Below, piece by piece: positions 16,112 to 24,277 of a stretch of DNA of 49,951 nt (position 1 is its first letter; the number at the start of each line of letters is the position of its first letter). The notes under the pieces were generated by a model. That model saw nothing but the letters and a program-made list of their open reading frames with translations, did not search any database and was not told the DNA's origin. The position numbers and the translations under genes are program-made. Source of the DNA: Actinomycetota bacterium. Lineage in GTDB: Bacteria > Actinomycetota > Thermoleophilia > Gaiellales > Gaiellaceae. Where the stretch lies: positions 1-49,951 of the forward strand of contig VAWW01000066.1 of assembly GCA_005884575.1 (NCBI GenBank), in the 5' to 3' direction.

Positions 16112-17181
16112 GTCGACGCCTCCGGCTCGGCGGCCACGGGCTCCGCGGCCGCCACGGGTATCCGTTCCAGCCGCTGGTAGAACGCGTCGGCGCCCGCAGC
16201 CGCGACGAGCACCGCGCCGACGGCGAGGTTGACGACGTACGGGCCGATGTTGAGCAGGATCAGCCCGTTGTTGAGGACGCCGATGAAGAGGATCCCGAAC
16301 AGGACGCCCCAGAGCGAGCCGCGCCCGCCGGCGAACGCGACGCCGCCAAGCAGCACCGCGGTGAGCACCTGCAGCTCGAGCCCGATGCCGATCGACGGCG
16401 ACGCGCCGTCGAGCTCGGACGTGAGGATCAGCCCGCCCGCCGCGGCGGCGATCCCCGAGAAGACGTAGAGCACGCAAGGAATCAACTTCGTCGAGACGCC
16501 GCGCGAGCGCGCCGCGATCTTGTCGGCGCCGATCGACATCATGTGGCGTCCGAGCGGCATCTCGTACCAGATGTACGCGCCGACCACGAAGAAGCCGAGG
16601 AAGATCACGGCGGGCACCGGGACGCTGAGGATCGTGCCGTTGCCGAGGTACGCGAACTTGTCGCCGAAGCCGAACTGCGTGACGTCGTGCGTGATCGTCT
16701 CCGCGACGCCGCGCGCGCCGGCGAATCCGCCGAGCGTGACGATGATCGGCGAGAACTCGAGATAGCTGATCAGGACGCCATTCATCAGCCCCCACCCCGC
16801 GCCGACGGCGAGCGCGATCGCGATCGAGAGCGCGAGCGAGTGGTGGTCGACGCGCGCCATCTGGCCGAACATCGCAACCGCGAGGACGGCGACGGAGCCG
16901 ACGGAGAGGTCGACGTACCCGGAGAGCACGAGCATCGCCTGCGGGATCGCGACGAGCCCGACGATCGAGACCTGCAGCAGGATCACCGTCAGGTTGCGAT
17001 GCGTCAGGAAGTTCTTGCTCATGGACGTGAAGATCGCGCCCATCACGAGCAGCGCTATGAGCAGGCCGCCGCTCTGGTAGTTCGCGAGTAGGGCCGCGAG
17101 GCGGCGCAGGCCGCCCGACCGGGGTTCGCGGGGCGCCCGCGGCTTCCGCCACGAACGCCCCGCCGACTCAGCCTGAGCCAT
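16108..17181 (-). CDS. Ribose/fructose-type ABC transporter permease (RbsC/FrcC family)
   Basis: The 357-residue membrane protein shows about ten hydrophobic segments and the family motif G-Y-V-D-L-S-V-G-S-V-A, plus L-L-G-G-V-A-F-A-G-G-R-G-S-L-W-G near the C-terminus. The N-terminus is a basic cytoplasmic stretch ahead of the first helix (L-L-I-A-L-L-V-M-G-A-I-F). It lies between the binding-protein gene (15-bp gap) and the ATPase gene (overlap). Substrate is not necessarily a sugar, because this family also includes transporters for other small polar molecules. Confidence 0.92.
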   Translation of the reverse strand: MAQAESAGRSWRKPRAPREPRSGGLRRLAALLANYQSGGLLIALLVMGAIFTSMSKNFLTHRNLTVILLQVSIVGLVAIPQAMLVLSGYVDLSVGSVAVLAVAMFGQMARVDHHSLALSIAIALAVGAGWGLMNGVLISYLEFSPIIVTLGGFAGARGVAETITHDVTQFGFGDKFAYLGNGTILSVPVPAVIFLGFFVVGAYIWYEMPLGRHMMSIGADKIAARSRGVSTKLIPCVLYVFSGIAAAAGGLILTSELDGASPSIGIGLELQVLTAVLLGGVAFAGGRGSLWGVLFGILFIGVLNNGLILLNIGPYVVNLAVGAVLVAAAGADAFYQRLERIPVAAAEPVAAEPEAST

Positions 17182-17196
17182 CCGACGCGTGCGGCG

Positions 17197-18216
17197 CTAT
17201 GCGCCGTACTTGGCGATCAGCTGCCTCCCGATCCTCTTCCCCGCTGCGCTCTGCGAGACGAGGACGTACGGGTAGTTGATGCGCGTCGGCCCCTTGCCCT
17301 CGATCGCGTTCGCGGTCGCGCGCACCGACGCGGCGCCGATGCCGACGAGGTCGAGCGCGCCCGTCGAGCGGATCGTGCCGCCCTTGACGATCTTCTGCAT
17401 CACCGGGATCGCGCCGTCCCAGCCGGCGATGTACATCTGCCGCTGGCGCGCCGCGGACGGATGTGTCTGCATGAACGCCTTCTCGGCACCGAGCGCACCG
17501 TCGTCGGCGATGCAGAGGATGACGTTCAGGTCTGGGTGCGCCTGGAGCAGCGACTGCGTCACGGTGAGACACTCCGCGGCCAGCACACCCTCGTGCTGCG
17601 CGACGACCTGCGCTTTCGGCGCGACCTTCTTCAGCGCCTTGATGCCGCCGTGGATGCGGTCCTTGCCGGTCTGCTGGATCTCGTGCGTCAGCAGCGCGAC
17701 CTTCGCCTTGCCGCCGAGCGTCCGGTTGACCCAGCGGCCCGCGTCCGCGCCGACGAGCGCGGCACCCTGCAGGTTGTTGAAGATCACCCAGCCGTCGGTG
17801 CCCGGCAGCGCCTTGTCCGAGTAGTCGAGGAACTTCACGCCGGCGTCGTGCGCCTTCTTGATCAGAGGCAGCATCGCGTTGTTGTCGAGCGGGAGCACGA
17901 TCACGCCGCCGATGCCCTGGCCGATCCAGGTGTTGAGCTCGTTGACCTGATTGTCGAGCTGGTGGTTCGCGTGGCTCTCGAGCAGGTCGTAGCCGCGCTT
18001 CGCAGCCTCCGACTTCGCGCCCTTGAGCAGGAGCGGATAGACGCCGGCGGACGTATCCGGCTGCGCGAATGCGATCGTCTTCGAGTTCGAGAAGCGGGCG
18101 AGCGCCGAACCGGGGAGTGCGAGGCCCGCGGCGACGCCGGCGACGCCGAGGACGAACTTGCGGCGGTCGACCGTGCGGGAAACGAGCTCGTCGAGCTCGA
18201 ACGACCCGTCAGTCAT
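17197..18216 (-). CDS. Ribose-type periplasmic-binding-protein-like solute receptor with Tat signal
   Basis: The 339-residue protein has a twin-arginine signal (D-R-R-K-F-V-L-G-V-A-G-V-A-A-G, residues about 17-31) and then the family-4/RbsB fold: I-A-F-A-Q-P-D-T-S-A-G-V-Y-P at the start of the first lobe and G-G-V-I-V-L-P-L-D-N-N in the ligand region. The ATG at 18216 is preceded by an excellent AAAGGAGG. It is the receptor for the adjacent permease and ATPase, and its strong ribosome-binding site fits the usual excess of binding protein. Ligand unknown. Confidence 0.92.
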   Translation of the reverse strand: MTDGSFELDELVSRTVDRRKFVLGVAGVAAGLALPGSALARFSNSKTIAFAQPDTSAGVYPLLLKGAKSEAAKRGYDLLESHANHQLDNQVNELNTWIGQGIGGVIVLPLDNNAMLPLIKKAHDAGVKFLDYSDKALPGTDGWVIFNNLQGAALVGADAGRWVNRTLGGKAKVALLTHEIQQTGKDRIHGGIKALKKVAPKAQVVAQHEGVLAAECLTVTQSLLQAHPDLNVILCIADDGALGAEKAFMQTHPSAARQRQMYIAGWDGAIPVMQKIVKGGTIRSTGALDLVGIGAASVRATANAIEGKGPTRINYPYVLVSQSAAGKRIGRQLIAKYGA

Positions 18217-18241
18217 GGGTGTCCTCCTTTGGCTGGTCGTG

Positions 18242-19000
18242 TCACGTTGTAGTTTGATCGAAGCGGGGCGCCTGCTGATGGAGCGGCCGGACCGTGAGCT
18301 CGCTGACGACGACGTGTGGCGGCTGCCGGAACCCGTAGACGAGCGCCTCCGCGACGTCGGCCGGGTTGAGCGGCTCGGTCGCGTCGAGCAACGGCCGCAC
18401 GAGGGGGTTGTCGCGCGTCAGCGGGGTATCGACGATCCCGGGCTCGACGACGGTGACGCGGATGCCCGCGTCGGCGACCTCCTGCCGCAGCGCGTGCGCA
18501 TAGCCGACCTGCCCCCACTTGCTCGCGATGTAGACCGCTTCGCCCGGGTACGCCTCGCGGCCCGAGACCGACGAGGTGACGAAGATGTGGCCGCTGCTCT
18601 GGCGCAGCATCTGGGGCAGGACGGCCCGGACGGCGTAGATCGTCCCGAGCAGGTTCGTCTCGACGACCGCCCGCCAGCGCTCCGGGTCGCCGCCCGCAGC
18701 GCTGCTCTGGTCGGAAATGCCCGCGTTCGCCAGCAGCGCGTCGATCCGGCCGAAGCGGTCGACCGCGAGCTTTGCGGCGTCCGCAAGCTGCTCGTGGTCT
18801 CGGACGTCCGCCTGCGCCACGACCGCGTCGCCACCGGCTGCCCGCACGGCCGCGACGACGTCGTCGCCGCGGTCGGTCGCCCGATCGACCAGGACGAGCC
18901 TGGCGCCGAGCCGGCCGAAGGCGACGGCCGCGGCCTCGCCGATGCCGCTCAGGCCGCCGGTGACGAGGACGACGGGTTCGCTAGGGATCTTCTGCGCGAT
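18242..19000 (-). CDS. Short-chain dehydrogenase/reductase with no standard start codon
   Basis: An NAD(P)-dependent SDR of about 250 residues: cofactor motif T-G-G-L-S-G-I-G, N-A-G-I-S, the serine region V-T-S-S-V-S-G and the catalytic Y-I-A-S-K. The reading frame contains no ATG, GTG or TTG at the natural beginning; the first GTG lies beyond the cofactor-binding motif. Two in-frame ATC codons (19000-18998 and 18988-18986) sit where the initiator should be. The one at 19000 lies six bases after a minus-strand TACGTT box, which would fit a leaderless transcript. I place the start at 19000 with low certainty. The gene is 26 bp upstream of the binding-protein gene and probably belongs to that operon. 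A start-codon mutation or a sequence error is the alternative. Confidence 0.78.
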   Translation of the reverse strand: MAQKIPSEPVVLVTGGLSGIGEAAAVAFGRLGARLVLVDRATDRGDDVVAAVRAAGGDAVVAQADVRDHEQLADAAKLAVDRFGRIDALLANAGISDQSSAAGGDPERWRAVVETNLLGTIYAVRAVLPQMLRQSSGHIFVTSSVSGREAYPGEAVYIASKWGQVGYAHALRQEVADAGIRVTVVEPGIVDTPLTRDNPLVRPLLDATEPLNPADVAEALVYGFRQPPHVVVSELTVRPLHQQAPRFDQTTT

Positions 19001-19029
19001 CGGCGCAACGTATATCGTCGCGCGGAGAC

Positions 19030-19449
19030 ATGAGCGAAGCGGAGAACCTGTTCGGCGAGAAGCACGTCCAGCGATACCGCGAGACGGGCGGAGAGGTCGG
19101 CCACATCTGGAAGCGCGGGTCGAAGACGCTCCTCCTGACGACGAAGGGCCGGAAGACCGGTCAGCCGAGCACGACGCCGCTGATCTACGAGGAAGACGAC
19201 GGCAGGTACGTGATCGTCGCGTCGAAGGGCGGCGCGCCCGAGCATCCCGGCTGGTACCGGAATCTCGCGAAGGAGCCGCAGGTCGAGCTCCAGGTGAAGG
19301 ACGACGTCTTCCCGGCCCGCGCCCGAACCGCGAGCGGCGAAGAACGCGAGCGGCTCTGGAAGCTGGCCGCGAAGCAGTGGCCGGACTACGACCAGTACCA
19401 GACGAGAACCGACCGCGAGATCCCGGTGGTCGTGCTCGAGCGCGCCTGA
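19030..19449 (+). CDS. Deazaflavin (F420)-dependent nitroreductase-family protein (DUF385/Ddn type)
   Basis: The 139-residue protein has the split-barrel Ddn signature: L-L-L-T-T-K-G-R-K-T-G-Q-P followed by T-P-L-I-Y and G-G-A-P-E-H-P-G-W-Y-R-N-L, where the W-Y-x-N-L segment is highly typical. Relatives use reduced coenzyme F420 to reduce quinones or nitro compounds. GGAG lies just before the ATG, and a TATCGT box lies 11 bases upstream (19013-19018). It diverges from the SDR gene; both share about 40 bp of control region. F420 use supports an actinobacterial host. Confidence 0.9.
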   Translation: MSEAENLFGEKHVQRYRETGGEVGHIWKRGSKTLLLTTKGRKTGQPSTTPLIYEEDDGRYVIVASKGGAPEHPGWYRNLAKEPQVELQVKDDVFPARARTASGEERERLWKLAAKQWPDYDQYQTRTDREIPVVVLERA

Positions 19450-19516
19450 GCTCAGACACCCGCGGGCGTGGCGAGCTTCGTCGAGATCCGGCCGCTGCCG
19501 GAGCGCGGGTCGGCGG

Positions 19517-20581
19517 CTAGCGTCCGTCCGCCGACGCGCTGAACCTCGCGAGAAGCTCACGGCGGCTGTGGATACCGATCTTCTGGAAGACCAACTTCAG
19601 ATGATCCTGGACGGTGTGGCGAGAAATGAAGAGTCGCTCGGTGACCGCGCGAGTGTCGAGTCCGGCGACGAGCGCTGCAACGACGTCGCGCTCACGCTGC
19701 GTGAGCGCGTACGCGCGGCAGAGTAGATTGAACGTCTCGGTTGGAGTTGCGCCTCGAAGCGTGACGGCGATCTTCCCGTCGCCGTCACCCTCGAGAAGCG
19801 CAGCCTCGATCATCAACCATCGCCCGTCGACGGCACGCTCGAGCGCGTAGGCTCCGGTCACGGCGTCCCGCGATCGCGACAGCGTCGCCACGGGATACAC
19901 AACTGCGGGGAGCATGCCCCACGCGGCGAAGAGCCTTGCCGCCGGGAGGGCATCGATCCAGGCGCGAGCTCCCTCGGTCCAGCTGACGAGGCTCAGGTCC
20001 GGATTGAGCACGATCACTCCCGGCGGGCTCGGCTCGAGCACGTCGCCTCCTCTCGCGGCCATGGAGCTACGGCGGAGCGCGGAGCCCAGACTGGCGCCGA
20101 CATTCGCGAGAAGCTCGAGATCGCGGCCTTCGAACCTCCGATCGCCTCCGCCCCGATAAGCCTCGATCCACCCCCAGCACCCGAGCGCGTCGCGGCACGC
20201 CACCGCTGCGATGTCGCCGATGCCGACCGGTCGCATGACCTCGGCCCAGCGCTGGGAGCGTGCGAGGTCGCCGCCGGTCTCGGCACTCAGGCTCGCCGCC
20301 GAGTTGGCCCGACGAGCAAGGACATGCTTGGCCGCGAAGTCATCGCCGGAGTACTCCAGCTCGAGGTAGCGAGGAACCGCTGGGCCGAAGTCATGTTCGG
20401 CAACGCCGCTCAGTGGAAGCAGCGTTTCGGGGTCAGCGAGGGGCCAGCACCAACGGTCGAAGCCGATCACACGCTGAAGGTCCGCGATCGCCTCGCGCTG
20501 GATCGACTCGCAGTCGAGGGTTGACTCGCTGAGCAGCTCGAGTCGCTCTCGGCAGCGAGTCCGCTCCCGCTCGCTAGCCAC
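19517..20581 (-). CDS. LuxR-family transcriptional regulator
   Basis: The 354-residue protein ends in a LuxR/GerE helix-turn-helix (L-T-Q-R-E-R-D-V-V-A-A-L-V-A-G, then H-T-V-Q-D-H-L-K-L-V-F-Q-K-I-G, about residues 290-345). The first 170 residues look like a GAF-type sensory region, and the middle resembles a PAS-like segment (V-I-V-L-N-P-D-L-S-L-V-S-W). No receiver domain is present, so it probably responds to a bound ligand. The GTG at 20581 has no Shine-Dalgarno but lies seven bases after a TATCCT box, suggesting a leaderless transcript. A perfect palindrome covers the matching -35, which argues for autoregulation. It diverges from the secreted DUF3224-like gene, a likely target. Confidence 0.88.
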   Translation of the reverse strand: MASERERTRCRERLELLSESTLDCESIQREAIADLQRVIGFDRWCWPLADPETLLPLSGVAEHDFGPAVPRYLELEYSGDDFAAKHVLARRANSAASLSAETGGDLARSQRWAEVMRPVGIGDIAAVACRDALGCWGWIEAYRGGGDRRFEGRDLELLANVGASLGSALRRSSMAARGGDVLEPSPPGVIVLNPDLSLVSWTEGARAWIDALPAARLFAAWGMLPAVVYPVATLSRSRDAVTGAYALERAVDGRWLMIEAALLEGDGDGKIAVTLRGATPTETFNLLCRAYALTQRERDVVAALVAGLDTRAVTERLFISRHTVQDHLKLVFQKIGIHSRRELLARFSASADGR

Positions 20582-20588
20582 GACGTCA

Positions 20589-20618
20589 AGGATACGACGG
20601 CCAGAAAGAAGATCCCAA
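20589..20618 (-). promoter_or_regulatory. Promoter of the LuxR-family gene
   Basis: On the minus strand TTGGGA (20618-20613), an 18-bp spacer and TATCCT (20594-20589) are followed by seven bases and the GTG start. The -35 lies inside the 20612-20629 palindrome. Confidence 0.5.
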
Positions 20619-20629
20619 CTTGTTGGGAT
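20612..20629. promoter_or_regulatory. Perfect palindromic operator candidate
   Basis: ATCCCAAC-TT-GTTGGGAT is an 18-base dyad with 8-bp arms in the 110-bp divergent region between the LuxR-family and DUF3224-like genes. Its size and symmetry fit a homodimeric regulator site. It overlaps the LuxR -35 and lies about 63 bp before the secreted-protein ATG, so binding could affect both genes. Confidence 0.6.
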
Positions 20630-20691
20630 TGTCCGATCGGTCGACTTGCTCTCGAATACCGGGGACAGTTCGGAACCTGAGAGGAGTCACC

Positions 20692-21177
20692 ATGAGGAAG
20701 ACAGGGCGGCTTTGTCTGCTGCTCGCCCCACTCGTCATCGTGCTCGCGGTGGTCGCGACCACGAGTGCTGCCGCGGCGCCGCGGACACTGGCGAATGGGA
20801 CCGTTGGCAATACGTCGTCGACGTTCAACAGCGTCCGGGCGGCCGACGGAAACCTGATCGTCGACCTCAGTGCCACGGCCTCTTACACCGGCACGTTCAG
20901 CGGGACCTCGACGCTCCACGGCATCTTGATCATCCACGCGGATGGGAGCGCCAACTTCCACGACGTCGAGACCTTCACCGGGACCGTGAACGGCGTTCCA
21001 GGCACCGTGACCTTCAACCTCACCGGGTCAAACGACGCCGCACTGGCGGTCCATGCGACCGCCACGATCATTGGTGCCAGCGGAGACCTCGCCGGTCTTC
21101 ACGGCGTGCTTCACGAGGTCGGAACGGTTATCGTTCCCACCGGCCCCGTGGGTACCTACAGCGGAAAGATCGGCTGA
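20692..21177 (+). CDS. Secreted DUF3224-like protein
   Basis: The 161-residue protein begins with a clear Sec signal peptide (M-R-K-T-G-R, hydrophobic core to about residue 25, A-A-A-A-P cleavage region). The remainder is a small beta-rich domain full of Gly/Thr with G-T-F-S-G-T-S-T-L-H-G, F-H-D-V-E-T-F-T-G-T and G-A-S-G-D-L-A-G-L-H-G, which resembles the DUF3224 group. Function is unknown. The ATG is preceded by GAGGAG. It diverges from the LuxR-family gene and shares the palindrome at 20612-20629. Confidence 0.8.
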   Translation: MRKTGRLCLLLAPLVIVLAVVATTSAAAAPRTLANGTVGNTSSTFNSVRAADGNLIVDLSATASYTGTFSGTSTLHGILIIHADGSANFHDVETFTGTVNGVPGTVTFNLTGSNDAALAVHATATIIGASGDLAGLHGVLHEVGTVIVPTGPVGTYSGKIG

Positions 21178-21190
21178 GTAGCTGGCGCGG

Positions 21191-21974
21191 TTAGTTGTTG
21201 CTCAAGTCGAGCCACTCCTCGAACGTTGGGCCGGCGAGGGTGGCGTCCGGGCCGGGCAGTAGGGCACCCGTCTCATAGAGGTCGTTGTCCGGGTCGGCCG
21301 GGTTACTTACGCCTTCGATCCGTACGGGGTCGTCGCGCCGGGCCTTCAGCAGTATGGCCATGTCGACGAGGTTCTCCTCCCGCGGACCGGCGATCTCGGG
21401 GATCGGTGTCCCGGCCGATCCCGGTGCGTCACGGGATTCGGGGCCGGTGGCCAGGTCGGCGAGCGCCTCAGCGACGGTCCTGGCGGCGACCAGCTGTGTA
21501 CGTCTTCGGCACGTAGCTCACCTCGCCCTGCCTGCCTCACTCCACGAGCTGCGCGACGAACTCGTGGAACTGCGCCGCGCGCAGTACAGCTACCGGGATC
21601 GGGCCCGCGAGCATGACCCGCTCGTGGGCGACCTTCGCCGCGCCATAGTCCGCGGTAAACCGGTCGCACCCAATGATCGACACCACCACCATCCGCCGCA
21701 CGCCGGCCCGTTTGCCGGCCTCGTGCAGGTTCCGCGCCGCGGCGGTGAAGAACTCCGTGGCCGCCTCCTGCTCGGGCGAGGACCCGGTGGCCACGTCGAT
21801 CACGCACTCCACGCCTGCCAGGGCCTCTGCCAGACCGTCGCCCGCGACCACGTCCACGCCGCTGGAGCGCGACATCGCAACGACGTCGTGTCCACCGGCT
21901 TCGAGCACCTCGACGACATGACGACCGACCCTCCCGGTCGCCCCTGCTACGGCGATCTTCCTGCGTGCTTCCAT
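21191..21974 (-). pseudogene. NAD(P)H-binding/NmrA-like SDR, broken by a stop and a frameshift
   Basis: The gene starts with ATG at 21974 after GGGAGGAC and encodes M-E-A-R-R-K-I-A-V-A-G-A-T-G-R-V-G-R-H-V, an atypical SDR cofactor motif. It reads well to F-H-E-F-V-A-Q-L-V-E, then meets TGA at 21539-21537 where relatives have tryptophan (next residues G-R-Q-G-E-V-S-Y-V-P-K match). About 30 bases later the frame is lost by what looks like a 2-base deletion near 21500. It resumes in another frame with Q-L-V-A-A-R-T-V-A-E-A-L-A-D-L and continues uninterrupted to G-P-T-F-E-E-W-L-D-L-S-N-N and a TAA at 21191. Two independent lesions with an intact downstream remainder indicate a recent pseudogene. 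Confidence 0.8.
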
Positions 21975-22055
21975 GAGTGGTGTCCTCCCTCGAGTCGTGT
22001 CTCTGATCAAGACGAACGAGATGCGCGCGAGGAGACACCTTCTCGTAGGTCGTTT

Positions 22056-22253
22056 TCAGACGTGGGGCGAGAAACCATCGCAAGGACACGACGAGTTGCT
22101 CGGGCAGCTTTGCCAGCAGTACTGGTCTTTGGGAAAGCCGTGGAGCAGCAGCACGGGCGGACCTCCACCGGCGACGCCCACCAGGTAGCGTGAGCGCCCG
22201 ACGACAACGGTCGCGTAGTCGAAGCCCTCGATCGCGAGTTGCGAACGAAACAC
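22056..22253 (-). pseudogene. N-terminal remnant of an alpha/beta hydrolase
   Basis: Only the first 48 or so residues are recognisable: Y-L-V-G-V-A-G-G-G-P-P-V-L-L-L-H-G-F-P, the strand and H-G oxyanion turn of alpha/beta hydrolases, then Y-C-W-Q. After this the frame yields a cysteine/serine-rich tail and stops, and no nucleophile elbow or His is found in any nearby frame. It lies directly upstream of the broken NmrA-like gene, so 21.2-22.3 kb appears to be a decaying segment. Confidence 0.55.
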
Positions 22254-22325
22254 AGACGCTAGGTCGCGTCGACCGGCTCGTACGTCGCGATGCTCGCGAA
22301 AACGGAATCGGACGATTGCAAGTCG

Positions 22326-23180
22326 TTACTCACGCGACCCGGTCTCCAACCAGGCGAGCTGTCCGGGCGTCAGGCGGATCTCGCGTGCCGAGAGCGCCTC
22401 TTCCAGATGCCCGTTGGAGCGCGTTCCCACGAGCGCGAGCACGTGCGGCGGCTGATGCAGCACGTAGGAGAGAGCCACCGCCGCGGGGGAGACACCGAGC
22501 TCCTCGGCCAATTCCCGCGCGCGCCCTCTGCGGGCGTCGTTCGCTGGGCTGTCCCAGCTCGGGACCTCGCGACCTGCGAAATAGCCCGAGGCCAGGCTCG
22601 CCCAGGCGAGTGCCTCAACGCCTGCGCCGGCGAGCTCGTCGAGGTCCTCCTTCGTCATCGCGAGGCAGCCGGGCCAGGTGGGCGTCACCATCTCGCCCAG
22701 CGAGAAGTGGTTGCTGAACGCGACCAGGCGATCGCGGGCGCCGCCCAGGCAGCCGGCGAGCGCGCGAAAGCGCAGCATCGTCCAGTTCGAGACGCCGAAG
22801 CCGGCGACCTTGCCCTTCTCCACCTGCTCGACGAGCGCCTCGGCGAACAGCTCGACGGGGACGCCTGTGTCGTCCCGGTGCAGCGTGAAGACGTCGAGCT
22901 GGTCGACGCCCAGGTCGGCAAGAGCCTTGTCGACCTCGGCGGCGACGAGCGAGGGCGAGCAGTGCGGAGGGTGGCAGCCCTTTGCGTAGAGGACGACCTC
23001 GTCGCGCACGCTGCGCGATGCGAGCCATGCACCCACCGCTCGCGCGGATTCGCCGTCGGCGTAGACGTTGGCGACGTCGAGGGAGCGCCCGCCCGCCTCG
23101 TAGAACCGGTCGAGAAGTGGTTCCGTGACCGCGTCGTCGCGCAGATCGGCGCTGCCGAGGACCAGTCGGGAGCCGTTCAT
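22326..23180 (-). CDS. Aldo/keto reductase
   Basis: The 284-residue protein has the AKR catalytic tetrad: Asp35 and Tyr40 (D-V-A-N-V-Y), Lys67 (Y-A-K-G) and His101 (T-L-H-R-D-D), and the NADPH-binding C-terminal region (A-L-V-G-T-R-S). ATG at 23180 is preceded by AAGGGCG at a longish spacing; an upstream in-frame ATG would add an unlikely extension. It is the last gene of the minus-strand rhamnose arm, 72 bp after the binding-protein gene. It might reduce or oxidise an aldehyde such as lactaldehyde, or a sugar, but this rests only on position. Confidence 0.88.
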   Translation of the reverse strand: MNGSRLVLGSADLRDDAVTEPLLDRFYEAGGRSLDVANVYADGESARAVGAWLASRSVRDEVVLYAKGCHPPHCSPSLVAAEVDKALADLGVDQLDVFTLHRDDTGVPVELFAEALVEQVEKGKVAGFGVSNWTMLRFRALAGCLGGARDRLVAFSNHFSLGEMVTPTWPGCLAMTKEDLDELAGAGVEALAWASLASGYFAGREVPSWDSPANDARRGRARELAEELGVSPAAVALSYVLHQPPHVLALVGTRSNGHLEEALSAREIRLTPGQLAWLETGSRE

Positions 23181-23252
23181 CGCGTGTCGTCGCCCTTTCT
23201 CAACCTCGAGCGCCGGGGCAGGAGCTCCCGCTCCCACCCCGGCTCGGGTGTT

Positions 23253-24256
23253 TTAGAAATGGAACTTGTCGATGTTCTGCGGCGTGAAGACGAGCGGCGG
23301 ACCGAGGACGACAACGGGCTTGTTCCCGTCGCTGACCACGACCTTGTACGAGCCGAGATGCCCGGCCTTGAACGTCTGCCCGATCGCGCCGGTCAGCTTG
23401 CCGGCGACGACGTTGTGCGCGACGTACGCCGAGAGGTAGCCGAGGTCCTTTTCGTTCCAGAGGCCGAACTTCGTCGTGCAACCTGACTTGACGTACTTGC
23501 GCATGTCGTTGGGCAGGCCGAGTCCGGTGAGCTGGACCTTGCCGCACTTGCCTTCCTGCTGCAGCTCCTGCGCGGCGGCCTGGATGCCCACCGTCGTCGG
23601 GGCGATGATGCCCGCCAGGTTCGGATAGGCCTGGAGCAGCGCCTGTGCCTGCTGCGCAGACACGGTCGGGTCGTCGTTGCCGTACGCGATCTTGACGAGC
23701 TTCATGTTCTTGTACTGCGGCTTCTTCAGCTCCACCTTCATGAACTTGATCCAGGTGTTCTGGTTCGCCGACGTCGCGTTCGCCGACAGGATGGCGATCT
23801 GGCCCTTGAAGTGGGTCTGGGCCCCCATCCACTTGACTTCGTACGCCCCGATCAGCGAGTTCGTCGACGGTGCGACGAAGATCGTTCGCGCGTTCTGGGC
23901 CGTGTCCCCGTCGTACGCGATGACCTTGACGCCCTTCGCAGCGGCCCGCTTCAGCGCCGGCGCGACGGCATTGGCGTCAGACGTCGAGATGATGATGGCG
24001 TTGTAGCCCTGCCTGGCCGCGGTGTCGATGAACGGGACCTGCGCGGCGCCGCTCACGGTCGTGGGGCCGTTTTGCCGGCGAGCTTCGCGCCGAGGCCGTT
24101 CTGCGTGAACACCGGAATCCCGGTGCCCTTGGGCAGGAGAAAGAGTTTGTAGCCCGCGTGTCCCTTGTTCGTTCCCGCCGTGCCCACAGTCGCGATGAGT
24201 GCGGCTGCCACGACGACGACCAAACCGGCCGGTACCATCAACTTGCTCTTGCGCAT
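23253..24256 (-). pseudogene. Rhamnose-type ABC transporter solute-binding protein, frameshifted
   Basis: The N-terminal frame (from ATG at 24256) gives a signal peptide and Y-K-L-F-L-L-P-K-G-T-G-I-P-V-F-T-Q-N-G-L-G-A-K, the expected first strand of an RhaS-like receptor. It then runs to a stop at 24053. The rest of the protein is intact in another frame from N-G-P-T-T-V-S-G-A-A-Q-V-P-F-I-D near 24060 to P-Q-N-I-D-K-F-H-F and a stop at 23253. Alignment to typical relatives suggests loss of roughly 8-10 codons plus a frame change around 24060-24075. Either the rhamnose importer lacks a working receptor in this strain or the sequence has an assembly error here. Confidence 0.8.
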
Positions 24257-24277
24257 GTCTGTTTTTCCTCTCGTGTT

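Noticed and set aside
21285-22193. Plus-strand ORF of about 300 codons across the NmrA-like pseudogene
   Set aside because: The minus strand gives clear SDR homology on both sides of the lesions; the plus frame is an antisense artefact.
21191-22253. Mobile-element remnant as cause of gene decay
   Set aside because: No transposase fragment, terminal inverted repeats or target duplication were found; the lesions are point-like.
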